Shown one piece after another: positions 34,089 to 43,821 of a stretch of 52,087 nucleotides of DNA. Source of the stretch: an uncultured Bacteroidales bacterium (GTDB taxonomy: Bacteria > Bacteroidota > Bacteroidia > Bacteroidales > FEN-979); assembly GCA_903915465.1 (NCBI GenBank), contig CAIWTA010000294.1, forward strand, positions 1-52,087. The letters run 5' to 3'. The notes under the pieces are model-generated. The model searched no databases. It worked only from the letters and a program-made list of their open reading frames with translations, and was not told where the DNA came from. The first letter of the stretch is position 1. The number at the start of each line of letters is the position of its first letter. Both the position numbers and the translations under genes were made by a program.

Positions 34089-37000
34089 TTAGTTAACTTC
34101 TGTGAGTTGAACTTCTGGTTCAAGATGAAGCAAATATTTTTCGATTTTTTCATACCCCATTTCCATCATCAGCTTTCCGTAATGGTTTAGTTGATTTTTT
34201 TGCTGTTCATTAGGTTTCCCTGTTTTGAAATCCATGATTATTGCTTTCTTATCATCCAGAATTATCCTGTCTGGTCTATACACATCGCCCTTTTGATCCA
34301 GTATCTCTGCTTCGTTTTTCACCCTGAGACCTGTTTTAAAGAAAGGCCGGATTCGGGGGTCAGATAGCAATGCAACAATTTTCGCTTCGATAACTTTACG
34401 CTGTTCTTCATCTATTATACCTGTATTGGTATAATCATCCAGTACTGCCTGTTCCTCTCCTGCAAAATTGATCCGGGAAAGAACATCGTGGATCAGATTG
34501 CCCCAGAGCCTGTTTCTCTCAGGATTTTCTATATCCCAGGATGAAGGAGCCAGGGTGCGAATGAATACCTTACCATGCCAATCTGAAGAGATGAACTTTT
34601 TCATTTCCCTTGTTGGTAAAACATCCTCTCTTTTATGCTTTGCGAATAAGGTTTTATTGCCAAACTCGTAAGTCCTTACCTCATCAGACCATTTCCCCTG
34701 ATTTTTCAGGAAAAAGCAAAAGAATGCAGGAACAGAATTCACAGAAACTGATTTTACAGGCGGTGATGGTGACAGAATATATAGCCTTTCTTCAGGACGT
34801 GTGAGAGAAACGTACAAAAGGTTCACATTGTCGAGGAATGTTTTACTCTTTTCTTCTTCCAACCGGTCAGCAAATTCAGTATTCTCTACCAGGTTACCGA
34901 TTTCCAGCATCGCTGCCGGGAGGTTTTCAGGATCACTCTGCGGAAGATCAACCCATAAATAGTTTTTTGTCAACCTGGTTTTTTCCGGCATGAAAGGAAT
35001 GATTACGACAGGAAATTGTAATCCTTTGGCCTTATGCATTGTCATGATATGCACGGCATTTAATCCATCCGGAAGAATGATGGAAAGCAACATCTTATGT
35101 TTATCCCACCAGTCAATGAAATCAACGACACCTGAAGCATATTTTCGGGTAAATTTCAACACATGATCCAGGAAAAATTGCAAATAGGGATTTGCCGGAG
35201 AATTAAGAGAAAATTTCCTGAGCAATTCCTCAAAAAGGTCATATACAGGGAGAATGCTCAGGGATCCGGGGTTCAGATCAATATTGTTCTCCCTGAGCAT
35301 CTGAAAAAAGATTTTGCTGATTGGTGTTGATGAATTTATTCTTCCGATCAGTTCATGCAATCCATTTGCCTTCAGTTTCCCAGCCTGATAAAGGTAAGTG
35401 ATAAGTTCTGCGCATATGATTTGGTTGGATGATTCATGAAGAAACCGAATAAACGTAACGAGGAAAGCTACTTCAGAAGAGCTGCTGAGCAGCAAAGATT
35501 CGGAAGAGACTACTTCAATTTTGTTGGCTACAAGAAATTGTGCCAATTTGCTGGCATCAGCATTCCTCCTGCAGAGGATGGCAATATCCTGCTTGCGGAA
35601 ATGATCATGATCAAGCTCCTGCACGATGTCAAGAATCCGGGAATAGAGTTGCTCCTTGTATTTTTTCCCTTCCTTTTCTGTCCTCAGAAATCCAATGCTT
35701 ACATATCCGCCTTCTGCCCCATCCCTTGATTTCTGATCATGATCTGCATACACTGCAAGTGTTTCCTTCCCCAATAAGGTCTTCAGATCTGAAAATAAGG
35801 CATTGTTGAACCCGACGATCGCTGTTTTTGACCGGAAATTGGTGTTGAGGTTTTCCTGCACATAATGATCTGAGAGAACCTTTTCGCGGCCTGCAAGAAC
35901 AGGGTTTGCTTCGCTTCCCGGAACCGAAGGAAGGGAGACAAACTGATTTACATCGCCATTGCGCCAACGATAAATTGCCTGTTTACCATCACCAACAACG
36001 AGATTAAAGTAACCGGCCGACAAAGAATTCTCGACTAACGGAAGCAAATTATGCCATTGAAGTACAGAAGTATCCTGAAATTCATCGATCAGCAAGTGTT
36101 GGAACTTTTCTCCCAGCCGTTCGTAAATGAAGGGAACCGGTTCATTCAAAATAAAGCTGGAAATACGTTTGTTGAATTCTGAGATGTGGACGATATTGTT
36201 TTGTTTTTTAAAACTGTCAAGCAGTCGTCCAATTTCATTGAGGACAGCCATCGGGAAAATCGTTTTGGAAATTGCCTGAAATAAATAATACGTCAGCTTT
36301 CCGTTTTCATATGTTTGTTCAATCTGCAGAAAATATTTCGTAAGATCCTCCTTGATTTCCAGTATTTTGTCTCGTTCTTGTACAGTAGCTTTCCCGCTGG
36401 CCCATTTATCTTCATCTACAGGTTTCCTGGCATTTGCACCGGGTACAATATCCTTGAAATTACCCTGTGACAGTTTTTCAAAATACCGGCTGATCCCCGA
36501 TGATCCATTAAAAAACGCAGCATGGGCAAGTTCCCTTGACCTGACCAGATCTGTCGCCTGCTTAGCTAATGCTTGAATGCTCTTCTCGAATTTATGGATT
36601 CTTTGCCGTATCGAAGTTGCGATGATCTTAAAATCATTGATGGTAAGATCCTTCAGCTTCTCAAGGTTTTGACTGCCTTCTTCATCAAGCAGTACCTTTG
36701 CAAAATCGATAAAAATCCGATCAATGTTCCAATCCTGTTCATCTTCCATTCGGGTTTCAAGAAACTGGACCAGCAGTTCAGTCAGTCCTGGATCTTCTCC
36801 CACTTTATCGATCAGCAGATCGACAGCAGTTGACAGCAGCTCAACACTGTCGAGCTCAACGTTAAAATTTATCGGTAATCCAAAATCATGGGCAAATGTG
36901 CGGATAATCCGATGCGAAAAACTGTCGATCGTACCAATAGAGAAATCAGAATAATCATGCAGAATTGACTTTAATACTGCGCCGGCTTGGGTGGAAATTT

Positions 37001-37265
37001 CAGGTTCGGATGATTTCAACTCCTTAACAAGACTCAACATCAGCATATCAGAAGCAGGCTTTCGGCGTTGCTTTTGAGGTAGTGCAAGTTCGTGTAAGTT
37101 TTCAAGCACTCTTTCCCTCATCTCATTGGCCGCTTTATTGGTAAATGTGATAGCAAGAATGTGACGGAAATTATCTGGCTCTGGAAGGATCAGTTTCAGG
37201 TATTCCTTTACCAGAGTGAACGTTTTGCCGGAACCAGCAGAAGATTTATAAACGGTAAAGGGCAT
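34089..37265 (-). CDS. addA: AddA-like UvrD-family helicase/nuclease
   Basis: A 1058-residue helicase-nuclease that with AddB resects DNA double-strand breaks for RecA. It opens MPFTVYKSSAGSGKTFTLV (Walker A at once, as in RecB/AddA). Further motifs are AITFTNKAANEMRERV, LLIDEFQDTSVLQW, GDGKQAIYRWRNGD, MTMHKAKGLQFPVVIIPF and LLYVSLTRPEERLYI. The C-terminal nuclease has DRIILDDKKAIIMDFKTGK. The partner addB is two genes downstream, separated by cell-wall recycling genes. It follows tamB after 53 bp. Confidence 0.9.
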   Translation of the reverse strand: MPFTVYKSSAGSGKTFTLVKEYLKLILPEPDNFRHILAITFTNKAANEMRERVLENLHELALPQKQRRKPASDMLMLSLVKELKSSEPEISTQAGAVLKSILHDYSDFSIGTIDSFSHRIIRTFAHDFGLPINFNVELDSVELLSTAVDLLIDKVGEDPGLTELLVQFLETRMEDEQDWNIDRIFIDFAKVLLDEEGSQNLEKLKDLTINDFKIIATSIRQRIHKFEKSIQALAKQATDLVRSRELAHAAFFNGSSGISRYFEKLSQGNFKDIVPGANARKPVDEDKWASGKATVQERDKILEIKEDLTKYFLQIEQTYENGKLTYYLFQAISKTIFPMAVLNEIGRLLDSFKKQNNIVHISEFNKRISSFILNEPVPFIYERLGEKFQHLLIDEFQDTSVLQWHNLLPLVENSLSAGYFNLVVGDGKQAIYRWRNGDVNQFVSLPSVPGSEANPVLAGREKVLSDHYVQENLNTNFRSKTAIVGFNNALFSDLKTLLGKETLAVYADHDQKSRDGAEGGYVSIGFLRTEKEGKKYKEQLYSRILDIVQELDHDHFRKQDIAILCRRNADASKLAQFLVANKIEVVSSESLLLSSSSEVAFLVTFIRFLHESSNQIICAELITYLYQAGKLKANGLHELIGRINSSTPISKIFFQMLRENNIDLNPGSLSILPVYDLFEELLRKFSLNSPANPYLQFFLDHVLKFTRKYASGVVDFIDWWDKHKMLLSIILPDGLNAVHIMTMHKAKGLQFPVVIIPFMPEKTRLTKNYLWVDLPQSDPENLPAAMLEIGNLVENTEFADRLEEEKSKTFLDNVNLLYVSLTRPEERLYILSPSPPVKSVSVNSVPAFFCFFLKNQGKWSDEVRTYEFGNKTLFAKHKREDVLPTREMKKFISSDWHGKVFIRTLAPSSWDIENPERNRLWGNLIHDVLSRINFAGEEQAVLDDYTNTGIIDEEQRKVIEAKIVALLSDPRIRPFFKTGLRVKNEAEILDQKGDVYRPDRIILDDKKAIIMDFKTGKPNEQQKNQLNHYGKLMMEMGYEKIEKYLLHLEPEVQLTEVN

Positions 37266-37318
37266 TGGTGCGGAGTATAATAATAATTTCAGTGCAGATA
37301 GAAATCGAATTGAGTGTT

Positions 37319-40300
37319 TTATTGTTTTTTCTTAACTTTTTTCTCCTTCCGGAACAGGTCTCCCCACCGTTCAAAATCACGTTGATAGGAAATTCCGATC
37401 CCCTGCGTATATGGTGCGTTGTTATCAAGAGTATTATTTACATTGGTCCTGTTGAACATTCTTGCACGCCATCTTCGATTATCTGTAAGAATGTATTGAA
37501 GATTTATATCTCCCACTATGGTACTGGCGTTTTGTGCAGCAGAATTAGGGTTCATTGAATTCACCCCGAACAGACCATCAATCAACAAACGATCATTGAA
37601 CAACTGGGTGGAGAAACCCATGTCGATCTCCTGTCCCGGCGATGTGGAGGAACGCTGGTAGTTTACATTGATAGCAACATTTTTTGAAACCTTTGAAAGC
37701 ATGCTATTGAATGCATTTGTGAGCAGTGAAATTGAAGTAGATCCGACATTAAGATTTGAAGTTCCGGCTCCCTGAGGGGAATTGAATTGATTTAATACAA
37801 GAATATTGAACATCTGATCATTCATGACTGCCGTATTGGTGGTATCAATGGCTCCATAGACAAACGTTTTTGTTTCTTCATCTACATTAGGCATGTTAAG
37901 ACTGAATGCAATTTCAGGATTGGCCAGCTTCCCATGAAGCCGGATAACACATTCCACAGGTACGCGAAGGTTCTTCTTGTCAGCGTCAGTTGTAAGGCCA
38001 CCAAGTGAAACCCGCGTTCGGTAGACGGCACTGAGCGCGATTGTCGCATCAACAGGATCGCCGGCCCATGTGATACGGCTTCCATCGCTGATAGAGAAAA
38101 CCAATCGCATCAAACTCTTAAATTGAAAAAGGAATGTTCCTTTATGAATAGTATACGCTCCTGTCATTGAAAAACTGCTTGTTGGCGTCATTGCCATTGT
38201 GATGTCACCTTGACCATTGGCTTTGATATTCCCCAGGTCATCTGGGAAAAAGACTTCAAGCTCTGCCAACGGATTAACAAGTAACGCAAGATTCAACGAA
38301 AAGCCTTTAGTTTGCTCTTTGAGTTTCTTGGAAGATGTAATAAGGGCTTCTTTTTTAGGAGTTTCAAAAATGATAAAATCATTATCACTGACATCGGCAG
38401 TCAAGCTGATCGGAATGATAACATGTGTTCCTCCTGCGTTACTTGCTTTTACATCGACTGTTATATTATCAGTCGGGCCGTAAATCCTTACATTTCCGGT
38501 TCCGCGCGCTTTGCCATAAAAGAGGTTATTCTGGGCAAAAGTATTATTGAAGGCCGAGAAATCAGTTAGCTCCACATTTAAATCTATTGCAAGATCTGAA
38601 AAATAATTGTGTGTCAGCTTCCCTGTGACATACGCGATATTGCCGAGGGAATCGTAAATCGCCACATGATTGAAACTAAAAGCATTGGAGTCGATGGTCA
38701 TAACATCTGCCATCGAATAAGAAACATTCAGGTAATTGATCTTAAATTCAGTCCGTGCCATGTTCAGCTTCCCTTTCAATAAAGGCCGGTCAAGTCTTCC
38801 GGTGATCTTTACATCTCCCGAAACGAAACCATATACACCTGACATAAAACTTGAAACAAAAGGAGCTACCATTTTAAGATTCAAACTTTTCAGCTTCAGG
38901 TCGAAATCAAGACGAGGGTATTCACCGCCAATGTAACAGCTTCCCTTGAGCAGGAAGGGGATGTTTACTCCGGCATTCCCGGTATAAATGATTTCTGCTT
39001 TCGCATCAAACCGTTTTTCCCGCGAGTCGTATAATAAATCAAAGTTCGCATCGCCCAGCAGTTCCTTGTTGAATTTGAGCTTATCGATTCGCAAGTCAGA
39101 AAGCAGAATCGGAGAAGAATATACATTATTCAATTTAACATTTCCAGTCAGGATCCCATCGACATTTAAATTTGGGTCGGAGAGGAAATAATCAAAGTCG
39201 GAAATGTCGAGGTTGGAAAAATTAACACTCAAGGTATCCAAAGAATTTTTGGAGATACGCCCATCCAATTTTAATTCCTGATTACCTGAACGAAACCCAA
39301 GGTTATGTATTAAGATGGATGAAGTATCGATAGCGACAAAATTATCCTTGGAAACGCTCCAGTATTTCTTATCCAACCGCACATTGAATGTATTCATCTT
39401 TATTTCAATTGCGGGACTTTTCGTAAAACTGAGGAATCCGCCCATTTCACTCGATGCCACCTGGTCAACCCATGAAAAATGATAAAAAATGCTGTCCTGG
39501 CGAATATCAGATACAAGTTGCAGTGAATCAATTCTGATATCCAGGGAATCTTTTTTATCTGCCTTCTTCAGGATAAATTGCTCACATCCTGTATTTATAT
39601 TAAGGTTTTTTTGACGACTTGTGGCTTTGATGAACCAGTTGGAAAAATGTGTGCCATAGACTGAAAGATCTTGTGAATGACCATCCAGAAAGATCATTTC
39701 TTTTGTCTCATCATAAAACCCCTGAAAGATCGTGTTGGGAGCAACTCTCAGAAAAGGAACAAAAATCTTAGCCAGGGCATCGGTGTTTTTAAACGCAACT
39801 TTAAAATTCATCAATTGATCAGTCGGAGGATGATGGCTGATTAATGAGTCATTCCGCCGAAAGGAGGCCAGGTAATTTGAAATGAAAATATCGAGTGAAG
39901 GGATCATCTCGCGAAAATTAAAATGACCTGTAACATCAGCATCAACAATGTCGGAAATCAGGTGATACGACTTTTTATTCTGGTGGTTTTTGGAAGTCAG
40001 AAGCGACAGATGATTGATTGTTGCTGTGTCCTTACCTTCCAGATATCTTGTATCATCAATATTGATTATTCCTTCGATATTATCAATGTCATTCCCGATG
40101 AAATTTACTTTGACACGCGATGTAAGATCAATTATTGAGTCACGTGTAAGCAGGTGAAGTGCAAATAGTTGAGCATGTCTGACATTGGAGGTAAAATTAA
40201 AGACCGGTAAAGAATCGCTAAAATCAATCAGCCCGTTAAAATCTAATTGAAGGTTTGGATCATTGATTTCCAAAAGGCCTGAAAAATTTTTATCAATCAA

Positions 40301-41803
40301 GGAACCTTTAATATCAATATCCTGATAGTTATACCGGTTAACTTCCACTGAATCAACATGAACATTCATAGAAATATCTGTGGTATTGAAATCAAAACCT
40401 TTTCCATTGATATCAGCCCTGAATGTTATGTTACCCAGGGTTTCTCCGGATTTAAACAGTTGCCCCAGATGCAGGTTGGCCACATCTGCCTGACCGATGT
40501 AAGAAAGATCGCGAACACCTTTTTTCTTTCGTAAAGACAGGTCGGTGGTTAGCTCCCCGATGTTTGTTTGCAATTTTGCGTTGGCAACGAAATCGTTATA
40601 AAAACCTGTAAAATTTCCGCTAAGGTTATATTTTCCGGCATTCCGAAGCAGCAATGGCAGTTTGAGGTTTTCAGCGTCAGCAGGAAGCTTAAAGGATTCG
40701 ATATCTGAAATGGTAGTATAGAAGGATCTTATCTTCAGGTCGACAAATGTTTCTTCTACATTTGGCAGGCCATTGGCGCTGATATTTCCCCAGAAACGGG
40801 TATTGGTGCCATAAGCGATACGAAAGTTCTTGGCTTTGAAATTACTAACTGTACCTCTGATATCGCCGGCGATCCTGAACCGGTCTTTCATGGAAAGTAA
40901 TTCAGGAGCAAAGAAACCAACATCCTGCAGGTCAAAATATGATGGATTAATTTCTGCATGAATCGCTACTTTGGTCAGAAAATCCGAGAACCCAACCCAA
41001 CCTTTGTAGAGGAATTCAAAATCAAGATCCAGATCAGAGTGATCTGTAATTAATTTTAGTTGATGTGCTTTCAGGAATCCCGGGCCGACTTGAAATTCCC
41101 CGCTCATGCTGCGAAGTGCAAAGCCAGAACGTTCCATTGCAGAAAGATGCTTAATTTTAGCATGAAGCGTATCTCCATCAGGGTAAAAATCTTTAATTAA
41201 TAAATTGATATGAGCTACATCAATATTTGCAAAATCAATGCCTTTAAGAGTTTTAGATTGATTTTCATCCTGAAAATGAAGATGTGTATCCCTTATTTCA
41301 ATGGATGAAACAAAGAGTTTCCAGGGTTTTCCGGGAGTAGTATCTGCTTTGGGGGTTTTCTCTTTGGAGCTAAAATAATTGATGAGAAATTGAAGGTTAG
41401 AGAGGGAATCGCCCTTCGAAGTCACGAGTTGAAACTTACCTTGATCAATCAGCAATTTTTTAATTCTAAGAATTTTTTTGAAGAGTTTAAATTGTTCCGG
41501 GATGACAAACAAGCGGTGTGCTGCAAACATATCCTGATGCATCTTATCTTTAACCAGGATATCTTCAATAGCAAGTCCATTGACCAATGAAATATCAAAA
41601 CCGCTGATTCGAATCTCAGTTTTTAGTTCTTGCGACAGGTAATCTGCTGCAATTTTTGCCGTCAACGTCTGAATTTCAGAGTTTCGAAAAACAAGGTAAA
41701 TGCTGATGATCAATGATAGAACCACCACCAGGAAATAAATCAGTATTTTCGCAAATCTTTTTATGGTACTTTTGGCTTTTTGTTTATTGACCACTAAATA
41801 CAA
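37319..41803 (-). CDS. tamB: TamB-like AsmA-superfamily envelope protein
   Basis: A protein of up to 1494 residues with one N-terminal transmembrane helix (about 20-40) and a long beta-rich periplasmic body; the C-terminal DUF490/TamB domain (about 1050-1470) includes NLRVPVECVIRLHGKLANPE and the terminal barrel-like segment. TamB-type proteins bridge inner and outer membranes and are thought to conduct phospholipids or help outer-membrane protein assembly. The usual partner TamA is not in the window. Start is uncertain: TTG 41803 or GTG 41794, both near the divergent tsaD start. It is the first gene of the operon leading to addB. Confidence 0.85.
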   Translation of the reverse strand: MYLVVNKQKAKSTIKRFAKILIYFLVVVLSLIISIYLVFRNSEIQTLTAKIAADYLSQELKTEIRISGFDISLVNGLAIEDILVKDKMHQDMFAAHRLFVIPEQFKLFKKILRIKKLLIDQGKFQLVTSKGDSLSNLQFLINYFSSKEKTPKADTTPGKPWKLFVSSIEIRDTHLHFQDENQSKTLKGIDFANIDVAHINLLIKDFYPDGDTLHAKIKHLSAMERSGFALRSMSGEFQVGPGFLKAHQLKLITDHSDLDLDFEFLYKGWVGFSDFLTKVAIHAEINPSYFDLQDVGFFAPELLSMKDRFRIAGDIRGTVSNFKAKNFRIAYGTNTRFWGNISANGLPNVEETFVDLKIRSFYTTISDIESFKLPADAENLKLPLLLRNAGKYNLSGNFTGFYNDFVANAKLQTNIGELTTDLSLRKKKGVRDLSYIGQADVANLHLGQLFKSGETLGNITFRADINGKGFDFNTTDISMNVHVDSVEVNRYNYQDIDIKGSLIDKNFSGLLEINDPNLQLDFNGLIDFSDSLPVFNFTSNVRHAQLFALHLLTRDSIIDLTSRVKVNFIGNDIDNIEGIINIDDTRYLEGKDTATINHLSLLTSKNHQNKKSYHLISDIVDADVTGHFNFREMIPSLDIFISNYLASFRRNDSLISHHPPTDQLMNFKVAFKNTDALAKIFVPFLRVAPNTIFQGFYDETKEMIFLDGHSQDLSVYGTHFSNWFIKATSRQKNLNINTGCEQFILKKADKKDSLDIRIDSLQLVSDIRQDSIFYHFSWVDQVASSEMGGFLSFTKSPAIEIKMNTFNVRLDKKYWSVSKDNFVAIDTSSILIHNLGFRSGNQELKLDGRISKNSLDTLSVNFSNLDISDFDYFLSDPNLNVDGILTGNVKLNNVYSSPILLSDLRIDKLKFNKELLGDANFDLLYDSREKRFDAKAEIIYTGNAGVNIPFLLKGSCYIGGEYPRLDFDLKLKSLNLKMVAPFVSSFMSGVYGFVSGDVKITGRLDRPLLKGKLNMARTEFKINYLNVSYSMADVMTIDSNAFSFNHVAIYDSLGNIAYVTGKLTHNYFSDLAIDLNVELTDFSAFNNTFAQNNLFYGKARGTGNVRIYGPTDNITVDVKASNAGGTHVIIPISLTADVSDNDFIIFETPKKEALITSSKKLKEQTKGFSLNLALLVNPLAELEVFFPDDLGNIKANGQGDITMAMTPTSSFSMTGAYTIHKGTFLFQFKSLMRLVFSISDGSRITWAGDPVDATIALSAVYRTRVSLGGLTTDADKKNLRVPVECVIRLHGKLANPEIAFSLNMPNVDEETKTFVYGAIDTTNTAVMNDQMFNILVLNQFNSPQGAGTSNLNVGSTSISLLTNAFNSMLSKVSKNVAINVNYQRSSTSPGQEIDMGFSTQLFNDRLLIDGLFGVNSMNPNSAAQNASTIVGDINLQYILTDNRRWRARMFNRTNVNNTLDNNAPYTQGIGISYQRDFERWGDLFRKEKKVKKKQ
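41767..41774 (+). promoter_or_regulatory. -7 box for tsaD (TACTTTTG)
   Basis: Exact TAnnTTTG match 38 nt before the ATG at 41813, lying inside the first codons of the divergent tamB gene. Confidence 0.45.
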
Positions 41804-41812
41804 CCATCTGAT

Positions 41813-42829
41813 ATGGTTTACATCCTGGGTATTGAATCTTCATGTGATGATACGGCTGCCGCTGTGACTAAGGATGATTTAATTCTTTCGAATGTAACTG
41901 CCAATCAGGAAGTCCACAAAAGTTTTGGTGGGGTTGTTCCTGAACTGGCATCCCGTGCTCATCAGCAGAATATCGTACCGGTGATTCAAGCTGCAATACA
42001 GAGAGCAAATATAAGTAAAAATCAACTTTCAGCGATTGCTTTTACGAGAGGTCCGGGGTTGCTGGGGTCTTTGTTGGTCGGGATATCTTTTGCAAAAGCT
42101 TTTGCACTTGGTCTCAGAATTCCGATCATTGAAACAGATCATCTGCAAGCGCACATCCTTGTTCATTTCCTCCGTGATGGGTCAACCATGAAATCGCCAC
42201 CTTCATTTCCATTTCTGTGCCTTACGGTTTCGGGCGGGCATACGCAGATCGTCCTGGTAAAAGATTATTTCGAAATGCGAGTTATTGGTCAGACCATCGA
42301 CGATGCCGCAGGTGAGGCTTTCGACAAATCAGCCAAGATCATGGGGCTCCCCTATCCCGGTGGTCCAATGATCGATCGTTATGCAAAGGATGGAAACCCG
42401 GCCGCATTCCGTTTTTCTAAACCCAACATCCCGGGTCTTGACTTTAGTTTCAGTGGCCTGAAGACTTCTATTCTATATTTCCTGCGCGACAGGTTGAAAG
42501 AAGATCCTGATTTTATGGAGAAAAACAAGGCGGATCTCTGTGCTTCAATTCAGTATACCATAGTCAACATCCTGATTCAAAAGATCAAAATGGCTTCCCA
42601 ACAGACAGGGATCAAGGAAATTGCCATTGCCGGAGGAGTTTCAGCAAATACCGGCTTGCGCACCGCCCTTGAGAACATGCAGGAAACCGGAAGCTGGAAT
42701 GTGTTCATTCCGAAACTGGAATACGCTACCGACAATGCAGCAATGATCGCAATTACAGGTTACCTGAAATTTCTGAAAAAGGATTTTACTGATCATTCCG
42801 CAACGCCGTATGCAAGGAGCGGAATGTAA
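41813..42829 (+). CDS. tsaD: tRNA N6-adenosine threonylcarbamoyltransferase
   Basis: Transfers the threonylcarbamoyl group to A37 of ANN-decoding tRNAs (t6A). The 338-residue protein has the family's normal length. It opens MVYILGIESSCDDTAAAV; the iron-binding pair is H110 and H114 in DHLQAH. VSGGHTQIVL, DDAAGEAFDKSAK, GLDFSFSGLKT and VAGGVSAN-like IAGGVSANTGLR are all conserved. The other t6A genes are not in the window. It diverges from tamB with only about 10 bp between their starts. Confidence 0.96.
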   Translation: MVYILGIESSCDDTAAAVTKDDLILSNVTANQEVHKSFGGVVPELASRAHQQNIVPVIQAAIQRANISKNQLSAIAFTRGPGLLGSLLVGISFAKAFALGLRIPIIETDHLQAHILVHFLRDGSTMKSPPSFPFLCLTVSGGHTQIVLVKDYFEMRVIGQTIDDAAGEAFDKSAKIMGLPYPGGPMIDRYAKDGNPAAFRFSKPNIPGLDFSFSGLKTSILYFLRDRLKEDPDFMEKNKADLCASIQYTIVNILIQKIKMASQQTGIKEIAIAGGVSANTGLRTALENMQETGSWNVFIPKLEYATDNAAMIAITGYLKFLKKDFTDHSATPYARSGM

Positions 42830-42832
42830 AGA

Positions 42833-42881
42833 AGGCAATAGTGACTTTACACTTTATAGTTCACACCTGTCACTTTTGCCT
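42833..42881. terminator. Long-stem hairpin between tsaD and the lipoprotein gene
   Basis: AGGCAATAGTGAC (42833-42845) pairs with GTCACTTTTGCCT (42869-42881) at 12 of 13 positions around a 23-nt loop, just after the tsaD stop and between convergent genes. The position suits a bidirectional terminator, but no long T-run follows, so the role is inferred. Confidence 0.4.
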
Positions 42882-42920
42882 GTAATCTTATATCTTAATC
42901 CAAAACAGTTTAATTATTGC

Positions 42921-43775
42921 CTACTTCTTATTGCCTTGAACCACCTCAAAGCGTTCTTCATCAGTAATTCCAAGAACTTTACCTGCATGATCATAGTGAA
43001 GGTAATCTTGCATCTCTTCGCCCTTGGGCAAATGAAAAGCCACGTATTGGTTCATGAAGTAATCGAAAAGATAATTTGCATGTTTGCGCCCTGCGAATCT
43101 CGCAAGATCATAAATGTCGCCGACATTCAGCGAATCGATTTTGTATTTATACAAAACATCCGAGGAAAAGCCACTCAGCATAAACCGGCCTTCAAAGCTA
43201 TCGGATGCTGTAAATTTTGAATGCAGGACTGTCTTTACCGGTTTTGGTGAATTCATTTTGCTTATCTCAAACCAGGAAGAAGCATCCACAGCATCGAGTT
43301 CAAACCTTTTATAAAAAGTGGAGTCACCGAATTCTGCTGAATCTTCCAAAGGAAGCCTGTATTCATCCAGTTGAACCTGGGCCATGGTTAAAAGATAAGA
43401 TTGAGGCTGATTTTTCAGGAATGTGTCGATGGATTCTTCAACAAATACGTTAAAGCCCAGGCTGCGCAATTCATCAATAAAGGCATTGACGTATTTTTCA
43501 AGATATATGGAATCGTCAATATATTGAAGAAACTTGCTGCTGTTATAAAGGGCTGAATCCTGGCGGGAATTCGAAAGGGAATCAAACCCGGGAATCAGTT
43601 CCCCTTTGTGGTTGTATTTATAAAGCCCATCGGGGGAAAACAGCTGGATGCTTATCGGAGGAGGGTTAGTTATAAACGACTGCGCCAGTTTCCGCTCCAT
43701 GGAACAGGAAGAAAGAATGGTCAGGAATAAAATTCCTGAACAGATTAAGAGCCGGTTAATAAAATTGCGAATCAA
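42921..43775 (-). CDS. Putative lipoprotein of unknown function
   Basis: No family recognised. From the TTG at 43775 the 284-residue protein opens with an SPII signal (IRNFINRLLICSGILFLTILSSC, read in two pieces; lipobox LSSC), so it should be a lipoprotein. An in-frame ATG at 43847, inside the upstream gene, would give a signal sequence of about 48 residues and seems too long. The mature part is acidic and Tyr/Phe-rich, with LGFNVFVEESIDTFL and RFAGRKHANYLFDYFMNQY near the C-terminus. It overlaps or closely follows the FprA gene, suggesting cotranscription. Confidence 0.6.
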   Translation of the reverse strand: MIRNFINRLLICSGILFLTILSSCSMERKLAQSFITNPPPISIQLFSPDGLYKYNHKGELIPGFDSLSNSRQDSALYNSSKFLQYIDDSIYLEKYVNAFIDELRSLGFNVFVEESIDTFLKNQPQSYLLTMAQVQLDEYRLPLEDSAEFGDSTFYKRFELDAVDASSWFEISKMNSPKPVKTVLHSKFTASDSFEGRFMLSGFSSDVLYKYKIDSLNVGDIYDLARFAGRKHANYLFDYFMNQYVAFHLPKGEEMQDYLHYDHAGKVLGITDEERFEVVQGNKK

Positions 43776-43821
43776 ACAGACAATTTCAAGTATGAGTAAA
43801 AACTGAAATTTTTGTTTTTTA

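Noticed and set aside
42810-43220. 136-residue plus-strand frame after tsaD
   Set aside because: It starts inside tsaD, crosses the hairpin and lies antisense to the lipoprotein gene; the lipoprotein frame has a signal peptide and better codon pattern.
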